This document shows positions 35,422-47,192 of a DNA stretch of 64,000 bases, piece after piece. Both the position numbers and the translations under genes were made by a program. The stretch spans positions 44,557,030 through 44,621,029 of the forward strand of contig CM057841.1 in the NCBI GenBank assembly GCA_030068075.1, in the 5' to 3' direction. Every line of letters starts with the position of its first letter. The stretch's first letter is position 1. Below the pieces are notes generated by a model. The model was given only the letters and a program-made list of their open reading frames with translations, made no database searches and was not told the DNA's origin. Source of the stretch: Paguma larvata (Eukaryota > Chordata > Mammalia > Carnivora > Viverridae).

Positions 35422-36595
35422 TAAGAAAATATAAGCAGAAAAACCATTTGGCAAAATCTAACTCCCTTTCATGATATGAACACTCAAGAAAGTAGAATTA
35501 AAGGGAGTCTTATCAAACTAATAAAGTACATATCAAAAAAACCCACAGTTAACATCATACTTCATGATGAAAGACTCAATGTTTTTCCCTAAGATCAGGA
35601 ACACAACAAAGTGTCTGCTCTCATCACTTCCATTCAACATTGTAATGGAGGGCCTAGACAAGGCAATTAGGCAAGAAAAAGAAACAGCATGTAAATTGAA
35701 ACGAAGTAAAACTATCTCTATTCACAGATGATACAATCAGGTATCTAGAAAAACCTAAGGTAACCACTACAAAAATATTAGCACTAAAAAACAAAGTCAG
35801 CAAGATGGCAGGATACAAGATCAATATAGTAAAATTAACTATATTTCCATACTCTTGAAATGAACATTATGAAAATGAAATTAAGAGAACTGTATTTATA
35901 ACAGCATCAAAAACAATAAAATACAATAAATATAACACAAGAAACACAAAGCTTGTAGATGGAAAACTACAAAGTGGTGCTAAAAGCAACTAAGGAAGAC
36001 CTAAGTAAATGGAAAGATATTCCATGTTCGTGAATCAAGAGACTACATTGCAAAGATAGTGATATTCACACTAAATTGATCTACGAGTTAAACTCCATCT
36101 CTATCAAAATCCCAGTTACCTTTTTGTAGAAATTTACCAACTAATCCTAAAATTCCTATGGAAGAGCAAAAAATCCAGAATAGGCAAAACAATGTCGTAA
36201 GAGAACAAAGCTGTGGACTCCCACTTCCTGATTTCTTGTTATAATGCTTTAGGAATCAAGATGGTGTGATGCTGACCTAACAGCAGTCATGAGGATCAAA
36301 GAAACAGAATTCAGAGTACAAAAATAAACCCTGACATTTATGGTCAACTGATTTCTGAGAAGAGACTCAAGAAAATTTAATGCGGACACAGTAGTCTTTC
36401 CAAAAAATGGTGCTGGGAGAGTCAAGAGTCACATAAAAAGGAATGAAGTTGAATCTCTACCTCACACTAGACAAAAGTTGGATCACAGACTTAAATGTAA
36501 GAGCTAAAACTAGTAAATTCCCAGAAGAAAACAGAGTAAATCTTCATGATGTTGGATGAGGCAAAGGTTTCCTGGATACAATATCACCTGTAACC

Positions 36596-36736
36596 CAGAA
36601 TGTCTAATGATCAATGGTGGTAATAGGCCAATGCCCTTTATATAGGCAATGCTTCACTTATTTCAAGGAAGAGTTTTTAAAAGCTAGAATCCATGAACAA
36701 TCCCTGCGTCAGCTTTGGGTGGTCCCTGGAACCCTT
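36596..36736. other. Short unassigned segment between L1 and SINE
   Basis: TTTGGGTGGTCCCTGGAACC and the sequence after the SINE (AAGAACCACTGATTTAAAG near 37057) recall ends of a hAT-type MITE ('ggttaagaaccactg'), but it is too decayed to name. Confidence 0.3.
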
Positions 36737-36944
36737 TTTTTTTTTTTTTAACGTTTATTTATTCTTAAGAGACACAGAGCGTGAGCAGGAAAAGAGCAGA
36801 GAGGGAGGGAGATACAGAATCTGAAGCAGGTTCCAGGCTCTGAGCCGTCAGCACAGAGCCCGACGCGGGGCTCGAACTCACAGACCATGAGATCAAGACC
36901 TGAGCTGAAGTCGGCTGCTTAACCAACTGAGCCACCCAGGCGTG
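36737..36944 (-). mobile_element. Young feliform tRNA-Lys SINE
   Basis: Antisense copy with T-run poly(A) tail, GCCCGACGCGGGGCTCGAAC block intact and CTGAGCCACCCAGGCGTG head. Target duplication CCTGGAACCCTT (36725-36736) and CCTGGAACTCTT (36945-36956), 11 of 12 alike. The frame at 36765-37112 is mostly SINE. Confidence 0.95.
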
Positions 36945-37169
36945 CCTGGAACTCTTAAAATCATATGTAATATTGTACATACACTCCCTTCGTCTTACAG
37001 AGAATCCCCAGCTGTCAGCATGTTCTCTAATAACCTGTGACCACCCCGACAAGTGAAGAACCACTGATTTAAAGTGGACCATGAAGCACTTCACCCTCTC
37101 CAGGGTTCTCATCCCCCAGAAGAAACACTTCCAATTCCTCCAGTCAAATCTTTTTATTTCCTCTACTCT

Positions 37170-37975
37170 ACTCCTCAGACAGGTTCTTCCCTACTCCTCC
37201 CCATCTGAACAAATGGTAACCACCTGAAAGTCAAGTTTGATTTCTTATTATCCCTCACCCTGGCCTCCAGTCCAACACAAGAGCTGCTAATTTTCCTTTT
37301 AAATGTACATGAATCCACACAATTTCTTCCTCCAAGCTGCTAAGATCATTTCCAGCCCGAACTTATGCAGTTCCTAATTATCCTCTTCCCTCTTCCATGC
37401 TCACCCCTCTTTCAGTCATTCTTCATGTGGGAGCCAAGAACAATCTATCTAAAATGTAAAGTACATCATATTGTTCCCTTGCTTGAAACTACGACACTCG
37501 AAACATGTCAACCCCCTACCCCTGGTCTTTGACCCAAGCCCTTCCCCTCTGATGCCACCACATTCTCTCTCTCCCTTCATTTGCTGCATTACAGTGAAAA
37601 AGCCTACATTCGGTTCCTAGCACATGTTAATTTCTTCCCTTCTGAGGACTGTTACACTCTACTAGAAGGCTCCTTATCCTGTTCCTCCCCATCTTTCAGT
37701 TCTCTATTTAAGTATTACTTCCCTAGAGACACCGTCTCTGACATTCTTCCTAATTTAGGAACTACTTACTCCTCCCTGTTTGTCACAACTCCCTCAGGAG
37801 TTAATTAGTTAGCTAGGTGATTTGCGTGTTTAACCATTTTCCCCTTTACACTCAGCTTCATGAAAGTAGGCTCAATATCTGTCTTTTACTGTTGTATTTC
37901 CAGTAGCTAATACAGTGGGTAGCATATGATGAATATCTAAAACCTCCATGGAATGAATGAATACATGGTTTCAAG
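37170..37975 (+). mobile_element. L2 LINE, 3' region (about 0.8 kb)
   Basis: Sense L2: CCCTTGCTTGAAACTACGAC (usual 'ctgcttaaaaccctccaatgg'), GATGCCACCACATTCTCTCT, CTCTATTTAAGTATTACTTC, CCTAGAGACACCGTCTCTGA, TTCATGAAAGTAGGCTCAAT, ATCTGTCTTTTACTGTTGTA, TTTCCAGTAGCTAATACAGT and a TGGAATGAATGAATAC end. One of the longest old repeats here. The 75-codon frame at 37581-37808 is a decayed L2 frame. Confidence 0.82.
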
Positions 37976-38014
37976 TCGACTCACTGTTCTTGACATATTC
38001 TGATATGTAATATA

Positions 38015-38120
38015 CATCTTAAGATGTGGTCCCCAAAACTAAACTCAAATTTCCAGCTGAGGCCTAACTCTTTCGAGGACATCTGGGTATGCCATATGCC
38101 TTTAATTTTTTCCCCTAATA
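38015..38120 (+). mobile_element. Possible CR1/L3 fragment
   Basis: TTAAGATGTGGTCCCCAAAA, CTAAACTCAAATTTCCAGCT, GAGGCCTAACTCTTTCGAGG resemble the CR1/L3 block 'gaactgaacacagtactccagatgtggtctgacc'. Weak. Confidence 0.35.
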
Positions 38121-39819
38121 TCAAAATAGCCTATTTCTTAAACCTCTCCAAGAAAATGGTCTAATAAGCTTTGCTACGTGTATATCTCTCCCAGTGGTAA
38201 CTGTGATCATTCATATATTCAGTACGTCATAAATAAAAGAGAGATTATAAATATGGACTCATAAAATATCAATACAGAAGGCAGCAAGCCTCTGGCTCAC
38301 AATTCAGTGCTCTCTGTCCTGTCCCCCTAAAATCAGGTGATGGCTTCATATTCACTTTTAATTAAATTTAACTTTGGCCCCCAAGTAAAAAATATTTCAA
38401 CATATTCGCCATAGGAATTAGTACAACAAAGAACTCTATTTCTATTACACTGTCTCCAAATGTAAAATGGCTCACCAGTTTGCTTCCCCTTCACTCTTGA
38501 TGCTACAGAGCACAGATGCACCAGCAACACCCAGTATCCAGGGATTTCCCTGGACATGAGAGATTCGGCTTGTTTTCTGAGTGGCAGCGGTAAGTTCAAA
38601 AGATGTTCTACAGTTCAGACATACAAACAAGTTCGAGCTGGAAGACGTTGCTGAGAAATTGCTATCTCTGCTTTGCTAGATAAGCTGCCCACAAAATAAA
38701 ACCAGCCTGCTAAAATTATTACCATCTCCATACTTACAAGCAATGATGCAGGGGACAGCAGAGAGCATTAATCACCCAAAAATACCCAATCAGACTAGAG
38801 ACCTTTTCTATTACCATTCAAATTCTTAACTGCCCCCAGCCTGATTTCTTTTAAGCAAAGGCCCACAGGCCTTACACATTTCATGGTTATTTTCTCTAGT
38901 TATGTAGCCTGTATTTTTTTCCTAGTGTCTCATTCTTGTCCACCTCCCCCTTCCTTTCTTCCCCTTCAAATGGACAGAACCTGGTTCCTATCACCTAGAG
39001 ATGAATTAATCTTTCCAAATATCCTGACATTGCCTTCCTAGTAAAGTTCCCTGGAGCTCTGGAGCTGTTGGAGAAGAGAGGCAGCTTGGCTCTGACTTTC
39101 ATATACATTTTGAAATACCTTTTGCAGGACGGCTGGAAATAAGGAACTAATAACAAAGGACTTCTAAAATTACCGGTAAATCTGAAGCATTCCGCCTGGT
39201 GCACAGCCTTTGAGAGTCTTTAATTCATCAATTAAGTGATCAAAGATCTTGTTCAAGATATGATTACATTTCTTTTGTTCTCTTTGCGCAATCATATTAA
39301 AATTGATAGCATTCCTGAAATCAAACGGGTTCCAAAGCTAAAAATAAAAACAGGCCAAATGGCACTCTCACATTCATCACTTTCTAAAGGCAAGACTATG
39401 ATTGGTCCTTTAGCCATCCTGGGACCCAAATGTTAGGACAAACCATTCTATGGTGATGATATCAAAGTGAAGCTTCCACACTCCTAAAGCAGCTACCATG
39501 CGTTTAGACTGTGGCCAGGCCATTCTCAGTGAGGGGATAGACAGAGAACTTGTGGCCACTTGCCAAAGCCAAACTCAAGGGCTAACAATTTCAGTGACAG
39601 AGAATGGAGATCTCTGAGAGCCTGCTGATGGCCTTTTCTTATACACACAGAATTAGTCTTCCTTATACCACTAAAACAAAACAATGTCATAGGCCGAAAA
39701 TCAAAAGGAAATGTTTCTTAAATGACCACAACCCTTATTCCTTGTTCCCCAGGAGTTAGTTATTCCGAATGTATTTGGTCTGAATATTCTTCATCATCTA
39801 AAAGAGTAGCAAATAACGT
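38121..39819. other. Unique DNA, nothing recognised
   Basis: No transposon recognised. Minus frames at 38333-38599 and 38995-39204 show no domain. Confidence 0.5.
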
Positions 39820-40035
39820 ATTTCAGTCAAAGGTCAGATGGTAAGTATTTTAGGCTTTGTGACCCACTTGGTCTCTTCCACAACCACTAAGCTCTACCAA
39901 TGTACCACGAAAGCAGCCACAGGTGACGCGTCGATAAATGGCCATAGCTGTGATATAGTAACTCTTTATTCACAAAAACAAGCACAAGGCCAGATTCGCC
40001 TGCAGACTGTCGTCTGCCAATCTTTGCTCTAAAAC
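39820..40035 (+). mobile_element. hAT-Charlie-type DNA transposon fossil
   Basis: AAAGGTCAGATGGTAAGTAT, TTTAGGCTTTGTGACCCAC, CACAACCACTAAGCTCTACC, ACGAAAGCAGCCACAGGTGA, GCTGTGATATAGTAACTCTT, TATTCACAAAAACAAGCACA, AGGCCAGATTCGCCTGCAGA and GTCTGCCAATC follow a common hAT MITE in order. The family is recognised but I do not assign its name. The frame at 39838-40032 lies inside it. Confidence 0.75.
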
Positions 40036-42789
40036 ATGGTCATGACCATAACCCACACTTGCGGAGTTTAGTCTACATCACACTGATGCTGGGCAGTTTG
40101 AAGGAGAGTCCTTATTATGGCTTCAGGTCACAAAAATAGAATTATCTGATTGGGGGGAAAAAAAAGGTCATTGAGCCACAAGTGCAACTTTAGTATGGTT
40201 TTCTCTTCAAAAAGTTCATTTTACTCTCCAAATAAAATTTGTCGGTAATGTTCAGTGTTTCTTTTAAAGAACATGAGATTTCACACTGCATCCCACTTAT
40301 TTGTTACCTGAGTTTTGGTCTTAACAAATATGATTCTGTTATTCTCTGTCGATAGAGCAAGCACATGTGGTTTTGATTGACAAAATTGTGATAAAATTCA
40401 CTGCATCCTTAAAAAAAGTGATTGAAAAGTTTTCAGACTCTTGCAGAGAACTTAGGGGGGAAAATGAGAGGATTGAATTTCAACAAAAGACATGCCGGGT
40501 TTTTTTTCCTGCTCTTGTTATTCAACATTCCCACTACTCAGTATCTAATTAGATACTAGAACAATCCAGGAATCATGTGTTTCTCTTTAAACTTTTGGCA
40601 AAGTCTGTCTCACCATGGTTAACGTTGGGTACACTTAGGTTTCCCTCCAGGGACCAGTACTGGGTGACATCATATGCCATGTCACAAACAATGGAACGTA
40701 AATGAGTACGCATGCCCTGAGACATGCACAACACTTACAATCATTATGGTTTTCTCTCTTTTCATTCACTTCAAATCCATGTTCATTTGGTTGCTTGCAA
40801 ACCCTACTTTGTCTCTCAAGTTTTTAAAAAATAGATATCCTTTGCTATTATTGTCCCCAGAAAAATCAAGTTCAATTTTTAAAAAAATCTCATCGGTCAC
40901 ATAATAGTTCTGTCTCCCTCATCAAATTCCATTGGAATGGCTTTCTTGATTAACCTAAGACTGAAGAACACGTAATACACTCCCTGGGAACACCATGATA
41001 AGTCACCACATAACCTACTTCCTCTTATAAAAAGGTCACCAACTGGACAAAAAAGAGAAGGGACACAATGCAAACAGCTTGACCTTCAAAACGGTCTGGC
41101 ATGTGGCTGTTTCCCTTGTGAACTGATATCCATGTCTGAGAACCACGACCCCATCTGCATGTTACACCCTTTCTGATACAGAATTGGAGCATACAGAAGT
41201 TATGTAACTCATCAGCTACTAGGGAAAGGTAGAGAATGCCAAAAAACACACAGACATAGTCAGACCTTTTTAACTTGAAAAAACTGTGTTGTTTGTGAAT
41301 GGGGAATAAATATCCCGAAACTCTTCCATATGTCTGCTTTCCTTCTCCTGGGCTACATTCCAGAGAGGTCATAGCAGTTCCATGTTTTTCTCTAAAATAT
41401 GAAAAACTATTGCTGAACAGGTTTTATAAATGGTTTTCTTCACAGTGACTAATGTACAAATGTTCCACATAATTGCTTTCAAATGAATTTACCAAATAAT
41501 CAGAATTCCTTGGCCAGGTAATTCCTAATTTAAGATATAATTTCAAGAGTCATCTCATCAGATGATCCTCACCTACCGTTGCTGGGAAATGAACACTTTT
41601 TAAAGAATATACCATTTGACACAGCAATCTACTTAGTAACATTGTTCCCCAGCTACAGATACTGTGCTGTAGACCAAATGCTTGACATGAGCATAATGCT
41701 TTCTAAACTTCTTTTTTAAATCAACTCTTGTAGAATATTCCTTTGAGGGATGAAGATACAGTAAGTTGTATAACTTAATCCTTTCCCTAGGTCATCCTCT
41801 ATATGCAAAATATCACAGTCAATTATGATCCTACAACGGACATCTATTCTTACATTAGTCATTTTTGCTTCCCCAAACCACCCCATCAACCATCCCACAT
41901 ATCTGGCCTAATGAAAAGTTCTGGGGAAATGGCTACCACCTATTGGGTTCCCACCATAAGCTGTACCAAAGTGATCAACAGGCCTACTGCTCATCAGTTG
42001 TCCATTTCTCTTGCTTTTTCAGTAGGCTCTTTAAATTTTTCTCTCTGTTTTGCTCCATGTCTTTCTTTGTGTTATTCCTTACCACTTCCAAGGCAGAAAT
42101 GTGGGCTTTGGGCATCTAAGAAAATCATAAACATACGTAATAAACAACATAATAAAAATGATCTCCACTAACCTTCATCTCTCTGGTCAAGGGGCAATAA
42201 TCTCCGTATCTCATTGTTATTACAGGTCAAAGAGATAGGCATGTGTTTGATTTTTTTAATGAATTAAAAACATTTTGAAAAATTCATTATGTCAAAAACA
42301 ATTACAAATTCATATTGAGGAAGACTTTCTGTGGTTCAGAGTTCTGTCTGTGGAAATATAAATCTATCATTTTACTTTTTATACATCTATTATTTTAAAA
42401 TTTGACTTTCTGTGGAAGCCTCTCAACTGATTTTGTATTCATTTCCTTTCCCCGAATCTTTTCTAGCTCCTCTACATTTTTATTCAATTACAGCAAACGA
42501 AGCAACATGGGATGGCTATTCTAGGCACAGATACATTGATCTTTAAGAAGATACGTTTTTATACAGTATATGGTTTAACTAGTTCTATATACAAGTCTAC
42601 ACAGAAACTCAAGTTGTTTCCTATCACTATTCTCATACAAGGCAGCAATGAGTGTTGTTTTCCCCACAGGTTCTGTGGAATTCTGCCAATTAGTGTTTTA
42701 AGCTATTATTTCAGTTAGCTTTGAAAATTGGGGAAAAAAATTAAAAATAAATGCTTTGGAAAGAGCATAGGCACAACTTAGAAAATTTA
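40036..42789. other. Unique DNA, nothing recognised
   Basis: Nearly 2.8 kb without an assignable repeat. Frames at 41025-41372 (minus, 115 codons) and 41803-42171 (plus, 122 codons) show no domain and overlap other frames. Confidence 0.45.
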
Positions 42790-43925
42790 AATCAGGATGT
42801 GTAGCTTCCAAAACACTGACAAAAACAGAAGCAAAGAATGCACAATTTATGGTTGAAGAGACAAGACACAGCAAAAATACATTTCAAAAAGAAAGTCGTT
42901 TTCTGAAAGTAAGAGTAATATGGATTATCCTAATAATTACAATCAATATAAATGAGTTAAACACCCCTATTATGGACAAAAATTATTAGATTGGATTTAA
43001 AAATTGCCTCAGGATATACATAGTGACATAGGAAGTTAAAAAGTAAAAGGAAAGACAAACATATAACAGACTAACATAGGGATGCCTGGGTGGCTCAGTT
43101 GGTTAGGAGACCGACTCCAGCTCAGGTCCTGATCTCACCATCTGTGAGTTCGAGTCCCTGCGTCAGGCTCTGTGCTGACAGCTCGGAGCCTGGAGCCTGC
43201 TTCGGATTCTGTATCTCCCTGTCTGTCTCTCTGCCCTTCCCCTGCTCACATTCTGTCTCTATGTCTTTCAAATATAAATAAATGTTAAAAAAATGTTTAA
43301 AAAAATAGACTAACATAAACCAACAGAAAGTGATAGTTCTTATATTAGTATCAGTGAAAGCAAAAATGGACACCAAGCATTAAATGAATAAAGAAGGCAT
43401 TAATATCTTATAATGTAATTCTAACAACTATTAACTTCTATACATGGAATAATAATATTGCCCTGAAACAGAAAAATAAATCTCAAAGAAATAAAGAGAA
43501 AGTAACAAAAACTCAAGAAATATCTGAGTATAACTATGACAGATTAAATAGTCAAACTATAAATAACAATACATATGATTACTCGTATGAAGTCAACATT
43601 TTCATATCCACAGAGCATTCATATTATTTTACTACATATTACCTAAGAATAAATATTGGCTAAACTCAAAATAGTAAAAATTATATAGGCAGCAAGCTCC
43701 ATTATCTTTCTACAGTATAATAAATCTTTAAGCATAAACAAAACAAAAGCCTTCAACAACCTGAACACTTTTTACAGTCTCCGAGGTAAAATCATTCACA
43801 GATCATCTAGGAAATAGTAACCATAACAACACTACTACAGCAACTTATAAGGTGTACCTAAAGCTATGCCCAGAGGCAAATTAATAGTCTTAATTATTAA
43901 CTTATTTAACATTACAAAATCAAAA
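42790..43925 (+). mobile_element. Ancient L1 LINE, endonuclease-region fragment, split by a SINE
   Basis: Before the SINE: ATATAAATGAGTTAAACACC (usual endonuclease start), then an AAAGGAAAGACAAAC block. After it: TTCTTATATTAGTATCAGTG, ACTACAGCAACTTATAAGGT and GTACCTAAAGCTATGCCCAG, followed by AGGCAAATTAATAGTCTTAA. The order fits an old L1M ORF2 N-terminal region. Strongly decayed, no open frame, both ends eroded. Confidence 0.7.
43079..43303 (+). mobile_element. Feliform tRNA-Lys SINE inserted in old L1
   Basis: GGGATGCCTGGGTGGCTCAG head, GAGTTCGAGTCCCTGCGTCA (B-box region), GGAGCCTGCTTCGGATTCTG and a tail with two A-runs. Target-site duplication AACAGACTAACATA (43065-43078) and AATAGACTAACATA (43304-43317), 13 of 14 alike. 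Frames at 43090-43281 and 43122-43376 are SINE. Confidence 0.95.
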
Positions 43926-43926
43926 T

Positions 43927-44022
43927 AAATTAACTAAAATATTGAAATCTAAATATATATATACACATATGTATAAATTAACTAAAATATTCAAATCCAA
44001 ATATACATATACATATATATTT
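43927..44022. repeat. 48-base tandem duplication, AT-rich
   Basis: AAATTAACTAAAATATT starts at 43927 and again at 43975. The second half of each unit is ATATACATAT-like sequence. A few substitutions separate the copies. Confidence 0.8.
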
Positions 44023-44257
44023 TTAATGCATACAGTATACTATTTAAAAAGCCTATTATACTCAATCTTTATATTTGCAGAAGAAATGCTTGATGGCTGA
44101 CTCTTGTCTACTTCTGTGGATGAGTAAAGGAAGACCCTATCAATAACACATCAACTGCTATGCTTAGAGAGAATGCTATAAAGAAAAAGTGAAGAGAATA
44201 AATATACAACTCCAGCCAACTTGAGTTTTACTAGCTATACATACTGAGCAACCCAGG
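44023..44257. other. Unassigned short segment
   Basis: No repeat or coding signal recognised. Confidence 0.4.
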
Positions 44258-44452
44258 TCAAGGGTTCCCAAATATTGGTCTATACATAATAATGGTGTCA
44301 AAGAATTAAAAGTATTAAGTATTAAAAGTAGTATTCCTGGGTCTTACAACACAACTTCCAAATGACAATCTCCAGGAATAAGACACAGGCATCTCTATTT
44401 TTAATAAAGCCTTCTGGTCAGTTTAAGGCAAACTCAGTTTGGGGAATCACTA
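44258..44452 (+). mobile_element. MER5-type hAT MITE, diverged
   Basis: AGGGTTCCCAAATATTGGTC start, ATTCCTGGGTCTTACAACAC, GCATCTCTATTTTTAATAAA, GCCTTCTGGTCAGTTTAAGG and AGTTTGGGGAATCAC end follow the MER5A/B order. Contains a small insertion of AAGTATTAA units near 44310. Confidence 0.55.
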
Positions 44453-44934
44453 TATACTCTACTGATAGTCATTTTTAGGGATTGGGCAATATGGAAAAGT
44501 TACTGAACACATGAAGATTAACAGCAAATTGAAAGAGAAGTAAAACAAAGACATGAGACCTAAATGCAGGAAACAGTAGAGGATATTTGACTTGCTGTTT
44601 CAGTGGCATTAAAGAGGCTATTTTATCATTAAAACAAGAATAGAATAGAGAAAAGGAAGAAAGGGTAAGAAGGAGAAGAAACTACTGAGAACAAGAATGA
44701 ATTTTTCAAAATTTAGATTAAAAAAAAAAGGATGGGTGATATCTTAAATAAAGGCAGTGAAGAGCAGAGCATGAACTGCTGAAAACTGAGTAAGTAAATC
44801 AGAAGACCAGGAAGAATTCTCCATGTAATAAGAGTTTTCAAAAGAGCAAATGTAGAGAATAGGAGTGTGAGGACATTATCATCTGTCAATGTGACTAGGA
44901 TGGATAACATTTGTCCAGAATCCCCCTTCTTGTA
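44453..44934. other. Unassigned DNA
   Basis: Purine-rich at 44630-44740. No repeat or gene recognised. Confidence 0.4.
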
Positions 44935-45172
44935 TATGCTTACATACTATTGTTACACCACTGTCCTAAGTAATTATACAGCGAATCCTCATAACCATCT
45001 TCTGAGACTGATTCTCTAACTATCCACATTTTATAGATATAGAAACTAAGGCACAAAGGAGTTTACATGAGCTGGTCACAAAGCGTTACAGCATGTAGCT
45101 AGTCGTGTAGGAGCTGGGTTTGAAACAAGACCCATTGGGCCCAAAGTCCATCTTTTAATCACTACAAGTCAC
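44935..45172 (-). mobile_element. MIR SINE, near full length
   Basis: Antisense MIR: CACTGTCCTAAGTAATTATA, GCGAATCCTCATAACCATCT, CACATTTTATAGATATAGAA, ACTAAGGCACAAAGGAGTTT, TGTAGCTAGTCGTGTAGGAG, CTGGGTTTGAAACAAGACCC. Confidence 0.78.
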
Positions 45173-45987
45173 AGAGAGCAATTAAACCAGACACACTAAT
45201 AATTGTCTAAATAATTATTACTAATATACTTCTGAAATTTCAGGTTTTTATTTAGCAAGTCTGCTATATTTATGTTTTTTTTAATTCATTCATGTCTTTT
45301 GCTCCAATACAATTAATACGGTCCTTTTTCATTTTTACTGTATTATTTTCCAACTGAAAAAAATGTACTTCTTAAAAACTCAAACTACAAAGAACTGAGA
45401 AAAGTAAAAGCACCATCTAATTCCTGCTTCTGATAAGTTTGTTGTATATAATTCCAAGCACTTTTATGCATACTTCCACAAGGAAGACAGAGAAAGGATA
45501 TAGAGAGAATCATACAAGAGTCATCAGTTAAGTGATGTACCCTATATGGGTATATAGGTATGTAATTTATTTTTACTTCCTATATATAACATACCTTTGT
45601 AAAAATAATTTAATTGACAAATAAGCAAGCTGACTTTCACCACAAATGGCATACTTGTTAATACATTCACCAACTTTATTAAACTTTCTAACAGCAATCG
45701 GACATAAAGGCACATTTTGCTAATCTGCAGTTCCCAATATTACCCTCAGAAATTTGAACTATGTGCAGTGGAAATTCTTGAATGAAAATTAAAAAACACT
45801 TGCATTCAGAATTGGAAATTATAACTCTATTACTTTGTGCATTCTCAGGAGCAAGAAATTTCCAGGACATTTTAATGAAAGCAAATTAAATACAGTGCCA
45901 TCGTATAGTAACAGCACAGTTAATCTGTGCTCAAACACTGGATCTGCCCATTGTGATCCTATTTAAAAACAAAGACAATAATAAAAA
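45173..45987. other. Unassigned AT-rich DNA
   Basis: The stretch 45365-45600 (AAAAGCACCATCTAATTCCT, TTCCAAGCACTTTTATGCAT) resembles a common old interspersed repeat but I cannot assign it. No coding signal. Confidence 0.35.
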
Positions 45988-46200
45988 CAAGATGTGCCAG
46001 CACAGGTCTAAGAACCTTCACAAATATTAGCTCATGTGATCTTTGTGCCAAATGGTTGAGGTGGGAATTTTTATTCCCATTTTACAGATTAACAAAAACT
46101 GTGGCTCTGAGTAGTTAAATATACCTCCGGTCATAAATTCACTAGGTAGCAACCCCTGCTTCCAACCCAGTCTCCTGTCTACAAATCCAGTGCTCTCTAT
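45988..46200 (-). mobile_element. MIR SINE, near full length
   Basis: Antisense MIR: GATGTGCCAGCACAGGTCTA, AGAACCTTCACAAATATTAG, CTCATGTGATCTTTGTGCCA, TTTATTCCCATTTTACAGAT, GAGTAGTTAAATATACCTCC and ACTAGGTAGCAACCCCTG. Confidence 0.75.
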
Positions 46201-47017
46201 ATCAAATCATTGAATAGGTTCCAGAAAGAAAAAGGAAAGCGTATTAAAAAGAAAAAGATAAGAAAGAAAAGGGATAGTGAGTAATGCACAGAATTCCCAG
46301 GAAGGCAGGAGAACTAGATTTGGGGCAACAAAGACAAAAGATTCCCATTACCATGTCTCAGAATGAGTAGAGAGGGGACATGCCTAATGTTCCTGTTGAA
46401 CACTCAAGAACACAAGCAGGAACATGGATGACCTCACTGATGCTGCACCAATGCTTTCCCAGCAATGCAGTCTTTCTGTAGCCACTGTCCTATAGGGAAG
46501 TGCCCTTAAGGGTATGCCTTCCCTGTCACTCTAAGGCAGCTGCCCCTAGAACTTGGAGTATGTGCTTGCACTCCTGCTGCCAGAGAGCCAAAGGGGATGT
46601 GGGATAAGAAAACCAAATACCTGGTATTTTCAGCATTTCCAAAAAGGGTAGGTAGATGGTTCATAAGATGAAGGGGTACCCAAAACAAGGAAAGAGGTTC
46701 AAATATTGAGTGGCCAAAATGAACAACAAATGTTCCCTTAAAGACCACCCTTTGATTATTTCACATCGACCTACATTTTCTTTCCTCATACAACCCCCCT
46801 TACACACACAACAAGGAGCTCTTGCCTAACATAATACAGTCATCCTATCTAATCTAAAAATACAACTTTTCTCCTCCTCTCCTTCCTTCCCTCCAAAGAC
46901 CTTTCAGTTAAACGCATCCAGCTCCAAGTCCAAGATCCTCTCTAGTACTATCACTTTCCAATATTCTATAATCTCTAGGCCAAGCCATAAAGTTAATTAC
47001 TAACATAGAAAAGATAC
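46201..47017. other. Unique DNA, nothing recognised
   Basis: No repeat or domain seen; minus frame 46506-46748 is unremarkable. Confidence 0.45.
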
Positions 47018-47192
47018 ACAAATTTATATACATATATAATATATATAATATTACATACTATACACATTATGGCCATATATAATGTATACAAATATATATA
47101 ATACATAAATATATACAATAGTATGAATTATTGCCTTTATATAATATATATATAATTGCCTATATATACACACATATATATTTAAAACATAC
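47018..47192. repeat. AT-rich low-complexity tract (TATA-type)
   Basis: Mixed TATATA, ATACAT and TATATAC units over about 175 bases. The 91-codon minus frame at 47051-47326 is an artefact of this tract. Confidence 0.85.

Larger units (their letters stand above)
33290..36590 (+). pseudogene. L1 ORF2 remnant (endonuclease and reverse transcriptase)
   Basis: Endonuclease start is visible as TGTGAATGGATTAAACAATC and the block GTCAGACAAAATTGACTTTA at about 33523. The segment GATCAACAAAATTAAGCTAG (34400) opens the 70-codon frame at 34390-34602, which then runs into a SINE. RT blocks include CCAGGCCCAGATGACCTCAC (34877) and TTCACAGATGAT (35721-35732), coding FTDD in place of F-A-D-D, so both catalytic aspartates remain but the alanine does not. 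Stops and SINEs disrupt it throughout. The end of the ORF is missing. Confidence 0.85.
32270..36595 (+). mobile_element. Long decayed L1M LINE, 3' end missing, with three nested SINEs
   Basis: Continuous order of an L1M: ORF1 region (32290-32920), inter-ORF region, endonuclease (from about 33290), reverse transcriptase (34830-36000) and late ORF2 (36000-36590). Three SINEs interrupt it, and the L1 resumes on both sides of each. L1 similarity stops near 36595, inside ORF2, so the normally retained 3' end and poly(A) are absent. The upstream limit is uncertain; 31860-32269 may be more L1 5' sequence. Confidence 0.9.

Noticed and set aside
41803..42171. 122-codon plus-strand frame
   Set aside because: No domain, a second frame overlaps on the same strand, and the middle is a string of F/S/L from T-rich DNA.
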